Below, piece by piece: positions 34,575-39,994 of a DNA stretch of 39,994 nucleotides. The stretch is from the NCBI GenBank assembly GCA_964449985.1, contig CAYVCG010000010.1, positions 1-39,994 of the forward strand, given 5' to 3'. The DNA comes from CAYVCG01 sp964449985 (GTDB lineage: Bacteria > Bacillota > Clostridia > Lachnospirales > WRAX01). Position numbers and translations under genes: made by a program. How positions within the stretch are numbered: the stretch's first letter is position 1; each line of letters begins with the position of its first letter. Under the pieces are notes generated by a model. It was not told the DNA's origin, did not search any database, and worked only from the letters and a program-made list of their open reading frames with translations.

Positions 34575-35447
34575 TTATTTTATTCCAACACTATTCATTA
34601 AATAAGCAATATTAATCATAGCAGCTAAACGCTGCTTTGAACAATCCATGCCTACAAAATTGCAGTTTTTAATCTGCCTTAAATAACTGCGTGTATAACA
34701 ATCACTGTATGATGATGACTGCAAGAATCCTGAATCAGTGCCGTTTTCAGCTTCCTTCAAAAAAACATCCCTGTATTCAATCAATTCGTCCCTATATTGT
34801 TTAATATAAGAATCTATATCCAAATGTTTTGCACTAGCGTAATCAATATATTTTGCCCATTGGGCTGTTTTAAAATTTTTGTCAAACCTAAACTTTACAA
34901 CTCTTTCACCCAGATCATAAAGCGTTTTTGCCCCTGAAAATTCAGGCATTTCCTTTAGAACAGGAATAATGCGCATTATTTCGGCAGCATACGCAGGAAT
35001 AAAAAGCCTGTCTGATAAACCCATTGCTTTAACAAGATAAATAGCTGACAATTCTGCAAACAACTCTTCAATTAAATTCCATCCCGGCATAGAGACTATC
35101 TCTTCATCAATAATAAATCCCTCGTCCGTTTTAAGCCAATGCCGATTTGCATGAAACAACTCATGAAACTCTGTCTTTATCTTATAATCCCAAATGCTTT
35201 TATCCGCTTTCGATAAATTAACAGAGCTTACCCTCCCCCGAACATAAAACTCCCCTCGCCCCCAGTCATAAGCAGGTTTTAACAACGTTTTCACCTCTCC
35301 GCAAACACCTCTCCTTTCCGTATTATAAGAAGTGACACGGATGCTATGCCTATCCAACGTGTTTGAAAGCATTTTTCGAAATCTTATTTTCCGTTTTTCG
35401 ATTTCGGTTGAAAAATCAGTTATACCGTTCAAAATTTGGCTAATCAT
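34575..35447 (-). CDS. Putative zinc metallopeptidase-like protein with HELFH motif, unrecognised family
   Basis: 290 residues from ATG 35447, 6 bases after GGTG in GGCGGTG; upstream in-frame ATGs lie before the promoter. Residues 95-99 read HELFH, a zinc-protease HExxH, and a downstream helix EELFAEL supplies candidate third ligands (Glu127, 128 or 132). The N-terminal 60 residues are basic and helical; the C-terminal half is helical and charged. No signal peptide or membrane segment, so a cytosolic enzyme or an effector exported by another route. I do not recognise the family. It has its own perfect promoter and a palindromic operator, and sits in an accessory block between glpK and an assembly gap. 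Confidence 0.7.
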   Translation of the reverse strand: MISQILNGITDFSTEIEKRKIRFRKMLSNTLDRHSIRVTSYNTERRGVCGEVKTLLKPAYDWGRGEFYVRGRVSSVNLSKADKSIWDYKIKTEFHELFHANRHWLKTDEGFIIDEEIVSMPGWNLIEELFAELSAIYLVKAMGLSDRLFIPAYAAEIMRIIPVLKEMPEFSGAKTLYDLGERVVKFRFDKNFKTAQWAKYIDYASAKHLDIDSYIKQYRDELIEYRDVFLKEAENGTDSGFLQSSSYSDCYTRSYLRQIKNCNFVGMDCSKQRLAAMINIAYLMNSVGIK

Positions 35448-35464
35448 TATACACACCGCCAATC

Positions 35465-35480
35465 GTATACTTTTGTATAC
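35465..35480 (-). promoter_or_regulatory. Palindromic operator at the HELFH gene start site
   Basis: GTATAC-AAAA-GTATAC on the minus strand, two palindromic hexamers around a 4-base centre. It begins directly after the -10 hexamer and covers the expected transcription start (about 35474), a classic position for a repressor site. Confidence 0.6.
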
Positions 35481-35509
35481 ATTATATCGGTGAACATGTA
35501 ACCTGTCAA
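35481..35509 (-). promoter_or_regulatory. Perfect consensus promoter of the HELFH gene
   Basis: TTGACA (35504-35509), exactly 17 bases, TATAAT (35481-35486), both perfect. Such full consensus promoters are typical of tightly repressed genes. Confidence 0.8.
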
Positions 35510-35571
35510 GCATTATTTTTTTCACTAAGATATAGCACATGCCATAACCTATTTTTAAGCTGTTTTTCCAT

Positions 35572-35626
35572 TGCTTACAATTTTTTTATATTTACATCAA
35601 TGGTGAACCATTGTATCATATAGTAA
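35572..35626 (+). repeat. 55-bp direct repeat, left copy at the gap edge
   Basis: Identical base for base to 35727-35781 on the other side of the 100-N gap. It is most simply an unmerged contig overlap and not a biological repeat. Confidence 0.9.
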
Positions 35627-35726
35627 NNNNNNNNNNNNNNNNNNNNNNNNNNNNNNNNNNNNNNNNNNNNNNNNNNNNNNNNNNNNNNNNNNNNNNNNNN
35701 NNNNNNNNNNNNNNNNNNNNNNNNNN
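35627..35726. other. Assembly gap (100 N) between identical 55-bp ends
   Basis: Both flanks are the same 55 bases, so the two contigs probably overlap here and no sequence is missing. If collapsed, the window loses 155 bases and the HELFH promoter lies about 240 bases closer in context to the plus-strand ORFs than drawn. Confidence 0.85.
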
Positions 35727-35781
35727 TGCTTACAATTTTTTTATATTTACATCAATGGTGAACCATTGTATCATATAGTAA
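35727..35781 (+). repeat. 55-bp direct repeat, right copy at the gap edge
   Basis: Exact copy of 35572-35626. It contains the dyad promoter at 35746-35774. Confidence 0.9.
35746..35774 (+). promoter_or_regulatory. Candidate promoter whose 17-bp spacer is a perfect dyad
   Basis: TTTACA (35746-35751), 17 bases, TATCAT (35769-35774). Sixteen of the spacer bases form CAATGGT-GA-ACCATTG (35753-35768), an exact palindrome with a 2-base centre. A regulator bound there would sit between the two hexamers. Confidence 0.5.
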
Positions 35782-35794
35782 GGGAAGTTTGGCT

Positions 35795-35941
35795 ATGCCG
35801 ACAGAAAAACTACGGCTTTATAAAGGGCATACATATAGATTTGCGGATTTAAACATAGAAAATCAAAAAAACTTGATAAGCTACTTTAAGTTTTTGCTTT
35901 TCCAGCAAACTGGAACACAGCCCAGTATAAGCCATTATTGA
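35795..35941 (+). CDS. Short ORF, 48 residues, unrecognised
   Basis: ATG 35795 to TGA 35941 reads a 48-residue basic, aromatic-rich peptide (starts MPTEKLRLYKGHTYRFADLN). The ribosome site is weak (AAGGGAAG, 7 bases away), but a candidate promoter lies just upstream. The stop codon overlaps the TTGACA of the next gene's promoter. It may be a real small gene, a regulator remnant or chance. No family recognised. Confidence 0.35.
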   Translation: MPTEKLRLYKGHTYRFADLNIENQKNLISYFKFLLFQQTGTQPSISHY

Positions 35942-35966
35942 CAAATATTTGCAAAGATAATATAAT
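35938..35966 (+). promoter_or_regulatory. Perfect consensus promoter of the zinc-ribbon gene
   Basis: TTGACA (35938-35943), exactly 17 bases, TATAAT (35961-35966). The start near 35973 leaves a leader of about 30 bases. Confidence 0.8.
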
Positions 35967-36003
35967 TGTTTTAATTGATTTGATGCCTTTGGGGGTGGTT
36001 GAC

Positions 36004-36399
36004 TTGTTTTTTATTGTTGGGTTTGGACATAAATTGGTAAAAAGCTTCGGAACTTTGACAGGCCAGCTTTGCGAAAGCTGTAACGCCAGAGTAAGCCTCG
36101 AGGTGATGCGCGTAACTACATGGATTTCTTTATTTTGCATCCCCATCATTCCCTATAGATGGGAGTTCTTGCTCGTATGCCCGATCTGTAAAAGCGCGCT
36201 TAAAATATCTAAGGTTGATTTTGAATCAATCATTGACGGCTCTTCTGCATATGTTCAAAACGTTATTACTATCGGCAGGTCTTCGCCTGTCAAAATAAAC
36301 CCGGTAAATAAATACGCGGGCAAGACAGAAACCCAAATAGCGTATTTAAAGCAAATGGAAGAGCTTGAAAAAAGAAGAGAGATTGAAAAAAGGCAATAA
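36004..36399 (+). CDS. Zinc-ribbon domain protein, TTG start
   Basis: 131 residues from TTG 36004, 5 bases after GGGGGTGG; this start gives the N-terminus FFIVGFGHKLVKSFG, as I recall for this small Firmicutes zinc-ribbon family. Zinc ligands are CESC (about residues 24-27) and, after a hydrophobic stretch (WISLFCIPIIPYRWEFLLV), CPIC (about 60-63). A charged coiled tail with KQMEELEKRREIEKR ends the protein. Function is unknown. It is driven by a perfect promoter and followed by a strong terminator, so it is a single-gene unit. Confidence 0.82.
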   Translation: MFFIVGFGHKLVKSFGTLTGQLCESCNARVSLEVMRVTTWISLFCIPIIPYRWEFLLVCPICKSALKISKVDFESIIDGSSAYVQNVITIGRSSPVKINPVNKYAGKTETQIAYLKQMEELEKRREIEKRQ

Positions 36400-36427
36400 A
36401 CCATAGTTTTTGGTTTATTGCCTTTTT
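36388..36427 (+). terminator. Strong terminator overlapping the zinc-ribbon gene stop
   Basis: AGGCAATAAACC (36391-36402) pairs with GGTTTATTGCCT (36412-36423) and is extended by A-T pairs into a T-run. The TAA stop lies inside the stem. It could also act on the convergent DUF3298 gene. Confidence 0.88.
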
Positions 36428-36450
36428 AATTAAACTATTAGTTGCTGTTA

Positions 36451-37446
36451 TCACTTTGGCACATATTCTGAAAACGTAATTGTTCCGTTAGAATCTACAG
36501 AATAATATTGATCTAGTATTTCCTCAAAAAAGGAAATCGGGACATATGTCCTATCCTTATATATTTCCGGGGCAGCCTCTAAAGACCTTTTCGCCAGCCT
36601 GCCTTTATAATATTCATTAGCACCTATCTTTACCGATGAGAGCAATTGCCTGTTTCGGTATATATAGGCCTTGTTCTCGCTAGAGTTCCATGTTAACACA
36701 TATCCAAACTCCTGCGCGACCTTTCTAAGCTCAATCATTTTGAGGTTATAGGCATTGTTTTTCGGGGTATAGTATTCATTTTTGCTTACATAACAGTTTA
36801 TTATGCCACTCTTAGGAATCGCAAATTCTACAATGCCTTCTGAACCCGGCGCTATCTCAAACTCGTTAAAATAAATAATGACTGTATCATTTTCAACCGC
36901 AAAGTTTTGCTTTTCCGATATGCCGGAAAAATTCGAGTTAAATCTTGCCGGGTTGGCTTTTATCTCGCTCAGAATAAACTTATTCGCAAGCTTTATACCA
37001 TTGGGGCCAAGCACAGAACCATTCGTTATGTTTATCATTTTTTCCGTCAGTGTGTTATAATTAAACGATATAACCTTGTTTATTGATGAGCTTGCCGTTG
37101 CACAAGAGAATAACAAAATGGATACTAATTCATCGTTGTTTCCATCAATTTTAACATCGAAACTGAAATCAAGCGAAATCGTACTTTCCGTAATATTTTT
37201 CAGCTCGTTATTATACGCCTGAGTTATCCTATTATTTAGCTCCTTTTCAAAAGCAAAGCCGGATTGACCAATAAACCGAGGAATCTCGCCTGTTATGAGT
37301 GTGTCAGCTATTTTAGCGTCAACGCTTTGGGTTTCTATATTTTTTCTTTTATAATCCGAAACCTTATCTTTGGCATACACGATTGTATTAACACTAAAAA
37401 TTACAACCGTCATAAAGAACAAAACGCCTCTGAAAACCGCTTTCAT
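36451..37446 (-). CDS. Exported protein with DUF3298-like and copper-amine-oxidase-N-like domains
   Basis: 331 residues from ATG 37446, with AGGAGG 9 bases upstream; a longer reading to 37494 lacks a ribosome site. A signal peptide (basic start, hydrophobic residues about 8-24, cleavage near VYAKD) points to export. The middle (about 60-230) fits the DUF3298 group seen in RsiV-type anti-sigma factors: IPRFIGQSGFAFEKELNNRI, then a beta-rich part ending in YFNEFEIAPGSEGIVEFAIP. The C-terminal part (about 240-325) looks like the PF07833 copper-amine-oxidase N-domain (LRKVAQEFGYVLTW, RTYVPISFFEE), a cell-wall-associated module. A TATAAT lies at about 37484-37489 upstream. No sigma factor is adjacent. 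Confidence 0.82.
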   Translation of the reverse strand: MKAVFRGVLFFMTVVIFSVNTIVYAKDKVSDYKRKNIETQSVDAKIADTLITGEIPRFIGQSGFAFEKELNNRITQAYNNELKNITESTISLDFSFDVKIDGNNDELVSILLFSCATASSSINKVISFNYNTLTEKMINITNGSVLGPNGIKLANKFILSEIKANPARFNSNFSGISEKQNFAVENDTVIIYFNEFEIAPGSEGIVEFAIPKSGIINCYVSKNEYYTPKNNAYNLKMIELRKVAQEFGYVLTWNSSENKAYIYRNRQLLSSVKIGANEYYKGRLAKRSLEAAPEIYKDRTYVPISFFEEILDQYYSVDSNGTITFSEYVPK

Positions 37447-37571
37447 AGCACTATTCCTCCTTCTTAAAGCGTTATTTTCTTTATTATAACACAATTTTAT
37501 GAAATATAAAGCAACGCCATAAATATTTAACCTAAACGTAACAATTGGCTTGATATATCAAAATTTATTGA

Positions 37572-37600
37572 TTGACGTTTAAAAAATTTGAAAATATAAT
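37572..37600 (+). promoter_or_regulatory. Promoter of murC
   Basis: TTGACG (37572-37577), 17 bases, TATAAT (37595-37600), about 50 bases before the gene. Confidence 0.72.
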
Positions 37601-37651
37601 ATACTCTGTAATAATATAATATTATATGTTTAATGGACTGAGGGTGCATTT

Positions 37652-39043
37652 ATGCGGGAAATTATATTAAATAAGGACTATAAGGCAATACATTTTATCG
37701 GCATAGGCGGAGTTAATATGAACTGTCTTGCGCTGCTGCTTCATTCTCGGGGATATGTTATTTCGGGTTCGGATCAAAATGAATCTTCCACGACAAGGCT
37801 GTTGCAGGATTCAGGCATAACCGTTTTTATCGGCCATAAAAAAGAAGCCATAACAAATAATATAGATTTAGTCGTTTATACCGCTGCTGTTCAACAAGAT
37901 AATATAGAGCTTCGTGCCGCAATAGAGGCCGGTATACCCACGATGGATAGAGCCGCTTTGCTGGGCTTTATGATGAAGAATTATAAAAGGCCAATATGCG
38001 TCGCCGGGACTCATGGAAAAACCACAACAACATCAATGTTTGCAGACGCATTTCTCTCCACAAATACTGATCCGACTATTCTTGTCGGAGGGCATTTGGA
38101 ATCGATTGGTGGTAATCTTCGTGATGGCGGGATGGATTATTTCATCGCGGAATCATGCGAATACTTTGACAGCTTTTTAAGATTTTTCCCATATATCGGC
38201 GTTATATTAAATATAGAGGCAGATCACCTGGATTATTTTAAAGATTTAAACGCAGTTCGTTCATCCTTTGCAAAATTTGCCCGCCGCGTTCCGGCATCCG
38301 GCGCCGTCGTTATCAATACCGATATAGATAATTACGCCGAAATTATAAACGGCCTTGATTGCCGTGTTATAACATTCGGCTTTAAAAATGCCGATTGGAC
38401 GGCGGACAACATACGCTATAGCGAAACAGGCTACGGGATTTTTGATGCATATTTTAAAGGCAATTTTATTGAAGAAATTCATTTAAGTGTGCCTGGCGAG
38501 CATAACATACTAAACGCTCTGTCGGTTATTGCTTCGGCGCATTTTCTTGGCTTGGATATGGTGTCTGTCGCAAAAGGTTTAAAAAACTTTAATGGCGCAA
38601 AACGTCGTTTCCAATTAAAAGGTGTTAAAAACGGCGTTAGAATAATTGACGACTATGCCCATCACCCAACAGAAATTTCAAAAACTATAGCCTCTGCAAA
38701 AAACATGATGTATAACAAACTCTGGTGTGTTTTTCAGCCACATACCCATTCCAGAACAAAGGCATTGCTTAACGAATTTGCAGCCTGTTTTGACGATGCA
38801 GACCGTATTGTTATTTTAGACATATATTCACCGGTCGGGCGCGAAGAACCGTCCACATTCATACATTCTATTGACCTTGTAAAACTGATTGAAAAACGTA
38901 ATAAAAAAGTGTATTATTTTGGAAGTTTTGACAAAGCAACGGATTTTCTTATAGAAAATTGTTTGCACAACGATATGTTAATAACTATGGGTGCTGGGGA
39001 CGTATATCTCCTTGGTGAAAGCATATTAAAATCGGGCATATGA
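37652..39043 (+). CDS. murC: UDP-N-acetylmuramate--L-alanine ligase
   Basis: 463 residues, full length. An N-terminal UDP-binding Rossmann part (HFIGIGGVNMNCLALLL) is followed by the ATP loop CVAGTHGKTTTT (about residues 115-126), the central ESCEYFDSFL and NIEADHLDYF motifs, and the C-terminal DDYAHHPTEI with FQPHTHSRT. It adds L-alanine to UDP-MurNAc, the first step of the stem peptide. In the first motif the usual GIGGxGMS is GIGGVNMN, a mild variation. It is a single-gene unit with its own promoter and an end hairpin. Confidence 0.95.
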   Translation: MREIILNKDYKAIHFIGIGGVNMNCLALLLHSRGYVISGSDQNESSTTRLLQDSGITVFIGHKKEAITNNIDLVVYTAAVQQDNIELRAAIEAGIPTMDRAALLGFMMKNYKRPICVAGTHGKTTTTSMFADAFLSTNTDPTILVGGHLESIGGNLRDGGMDYFIAESCEYFDSFLRFFPYIGVILNIEADHLDYFKDLNAVRSSFAKFARRVPASGAVVINTDIDNYAEIINGLDCRVITFGFKNADWTADNIRYSETGYGIFDAYFKGNFIEEIHLSVPGEHNILNALSVIASAHFLGLDMVSVAKGLKNFNGAKRRFQLKGVKNGVRIIDDYAHHPTEISKTIASAKNMMYNKLWCVFQPHTHSRTKALLNEFAACFDDADRIVILDIYSPVGREEPSTFIHSIDLVKLIEKRNKKVYYFGSFDKATDFLIENCLHNDMLITMGAGDVYLLGESILKSGI

Positions 39044-39056
39044 CACTGCCCGATTT
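39029..39056 (+). terminator. Hairpin at the murC stop codon
   Basis: AAATCGGGCA (39029-39038) pairs with TGCCCGATTT (39047-39056) over an 8-base loop that contains the TGA stop. The T tail is short, so it may be a weak terminator or an mRNA stabiliser. Confidence 0.6.
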
Positions 39057-39078
39057 ATATTCCCAAAAGTTATTAACA

Positions 39079-39099
39079 TTATCCACAATCTTATACACA
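39079..39099 (+). promoter_or_regulatory. Two DnaA boxes
   Basis: TTATCCACA (39079-39087) and TTATACACA (39091-39099) both match the DnaA-box consensus TTATNCACA exactly and in the same orientation, 12 bases apart start to start. Confidence 0.55.
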
Positions 39100-39169
39100 C
39101 TCTATCCCCTTGTTTTTAACATGTCAAACTTGCCGCATTTTCGCGCATTTTTGGATGTAAGTTTATATG

Positions 39170-39195
39170 AAAGCCCGTAACTCCGGGCTTTTCTT
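39170..39195 (+). terminator. Terminator-like hairpin in the murC/radA spacer
   Basis: AAAGCCCG (39170-39177) pairs with CGGGCTTT (39184-39191), followed by TCTT. It may catch murC read-through or end a short RNA made in the spacer. Confidence 0.6.
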
Positions 39196-39310
39196 ATGTT
39201 AAATTGCTTGTCAAGAGTAATGTTGTCGTTAATAATAACAATCATTTTCTCAAAAGTTTGTAAACGTTTGACGTATTTACGGTTTTGCAAATTTGTCGAT
39301 ATTCACAAAG

Positions 39311-39342
39311 TTATACACATTTTGCACATAAAAAGTGCATAA
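39311..39342. promoter_or_regulatory. Third DnaA box with an inverted near-match
   Basis: TTATACACA (39311-39319) is an exact DnaA box. AGTGCATAA (39334-39342), read on the minus strand, is TTATGCACT, one base from consensus. They face each other in an AT-rich stretch; TGCAC/GTGCA between them can form a hairpin. Confidence 0.5.
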
Positions 39343-39386
39343 CTCAAATTCATATATCTTGACATTTTTTAATAATCAGAGTTTAC

Positions 39387-39994
39387 CTAATATAACACCT
39401 CCAGCATTTCTAAAACATTTTCGACACCGTATATTCTAAACCCATCGGGCTTTTTAATTATCTCCTTAGCATTTCCTTTAGGCATAATACATTCCTTAAA
39501 ACCCATCTTTGCAGCTTCCATAACTCTACGCTCTGCAAAACCCACAGACCGTATCTCCCCCGCAAGACCCACCTCACCAAACACAACAGTATGTGGGTTT
39601 ATAGGTTTATTGCGATAGCTGGATGCACAGGCAGCAACAACAGCAGCGTCTATGGAGGGCTCGGCTATTTTCATGCCGCCAGCTATGTTTAGATAAATGT
39701 CGTGCTGCCCAAACTGCATTCCTGCGCGCTTTTCCAAAACAGCAATAAGCATAACAGTTCTGTTAAAATCGAGCCCCGCGACAACACGTCTTGGCATATT
39801 AAAATTAGTATATGCTGCCAAAGCTTGAACTTCAGTCAATATAGGGCGTGTACCTTCTATATTGCACGTTATGCACGAACCTGCTGCATTTGCAGGTCTG
39901 CCCGAAAGCATATATTCCGATGGATTAAGTATACCCATCAGGCCTTTTTCCTGCATCTCAAACACGCCTATTTCATCCGTAGCACCAAATCTGT
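39387..39994 (-). CDS. radA: DNA repair protein RadA, C-terminal part; 5' end beyond window
   Basis: About 202 codons of the C-terminal part, open to the window edge. At the edge it reads RFGATDEIGVFEM, the tail of the RadA-specific KNRFG motif. The Lon-like domain follows, with LNIAGGMKIAEPSIDAAVVAA and FGEVGLAGEIRSV. RadA (Sms) is a DnaB-like branch-migration helicase that acts with RecA in recombination and repair. The zinc finger and Walker A ATPase parts lie outside. No terminator was seen beyond the stop except weak hairpins in the spacer. Confidence 0.95.
   Translation of the reverse strand, partial: RFGATDEIGVFEMQEKGLMGILNPSEYMLSGRPANAAGSCITCNIEGTRPILTEVQALAAYTNFNMPRRVVAGLDFNRTVMLIAVLEKRAGMQFGQHDIYLNIAGGMKIAEPSIDAAVVAACASSYRNKPINPHTVVFGEVGLAGEIRSVGFAERRVMEAAKMGFKECIMPKGNAKEIIKKPDGFRIYGVENVLEMLEVLY

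Larger units (their letters stand above)
39044..39386. other. Convergent intergenic region between murC and radA
   Basis: 343 bases with no convincing gene. A minus-strand open frame (39102-39290, 62 codons) crosses the hairpin at 39170-39195, has no ribosome site and is probably chance. The region holds three exact DnaA boxes, a near-match and one terminator-like hairpin, in AT-rich sequence. Because both neighbouring genes end here, the region has no promoter duty for them. Confidence 0.6.

Noticed and set aside
35572..35781. The two 55-bp copies as target-site or att repeats of a mobile element
   Set aside because: They touch the Ns exactly on both sides, which an unmerged contig overlap explains more simply.
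36004..36399. A longer zinc-ribbon protein starting at 35938
   Set aside because: The upstream part is the perfect promoter itself, and the TTG at 36004 has a good ribosome site and the family N-terminus.
39102..39290. A 62-codon minus-strand frame in the murC/radA spacer
   Set aside because: It crosses a terminator-like hairpin, lacks a ribosome site and resembles nothing known.
39044..39386. Calling the spacer the chromosome origin
   Set aside because: dnaA, dnaN and rpmH are not in the window and the boxes are few; kept only as a DnaA-box cluster.

Overview
The window is about 40 kb of a low-GC, Gram-positive (Firmicutes/Clostridia-type) chromosome. It is a draft scaffold with two 100-N gaps (19555-19654 and 35627-35726). 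The assignment rests on the Bacillus-like order tmk, darA, yaaR, holB, ricT, yabB-type methyltransferase, on a Rex regulator, on a short one-anchor signal peptidase I, and on strong AGGAGG-type ribosome sites with sigma-A-type promoters. The exact genus cannot be read from the sequence; an uncultured gut-type Clostridia is a reasonable guess.

Layout. 1-639 (minus) is the end-truncated HAD phosphatase. 764-5032 (minus) is the replication and nucleotide operon tmk, darA, yaaR, holB, ricT, trmN6-like. 5201-6588 (minus) holds a DUF6512-like membrane protein and an amidohydrolase. 6877-11787 (plus) is a very large secreted GH78 alpha-L-rhamnosidase with its own promoter and a strong bidirectional terminator. 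11883-14050 (minus) carries a lipid kinase, a tributyrin-type esterase, a 169-bp MITE-like inverted-repeat element and a 46-codon small gene. 14225-15891 (plus) holds a bacterial PH-domain protein, a DUF1349 protein and a zinc-ribbon membrane protein.

16089-26303 (plus) is a long housekeeping block: rplS, lepB (apparently with an AUU start), smc (broken by a gap), ftsY, an ACT-domain protein with its UPF0210 partner, pepD and an AI-2E-family permease. 26351-28577 (minus) holds a DUF362 ferredoxin-like protein and murG. 28762-32140 (plus) is a three-gene unit: a YdcF-like protein, an M1-peptidase-like lipoprotein that has lost its zinc histidines, and a flavodoxin-fold/SCP2 fusion. rex (minus) and glpK (plus) are divergent, with a Rex-like half-palindrome on the glpK promoter.

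34575-36399 is a small accessory block around the second gap. It has a HELFH putative metallopeptidase driven by a perfect TTGACA-17-TATAAT promoter with a palindromic operator at the start site, a short ORF behind a promoter whose spacer is a perfect dyad, and a zinc-ribbon protein behind a second perfect promoter. 36451-37446 (minus) is an exported DUF3298/copper-amine-oxidase-type protein, then murC (plus) and the 3' part of radA (minus). The convergent murC/radA spacer carries three perfect DnaA boxes and a near-match.

Most of the window is ordinary core genome: cell wall (murG, murC), chromosome segregation (smc), secretion (ftsY, lepB), clamp loader (holB), c-di-AMP sensing (darA). No CRISPR array, prophage, transposase, rRNA or tRNA was seen. 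The best candidates for something undescribed are the HELFH protein with its operator-controlled promoter, the pseudo-peptidase/flavodoxin-SCP2 unit, the MITE-like element with its small gene, and the DnaA-box cluster.
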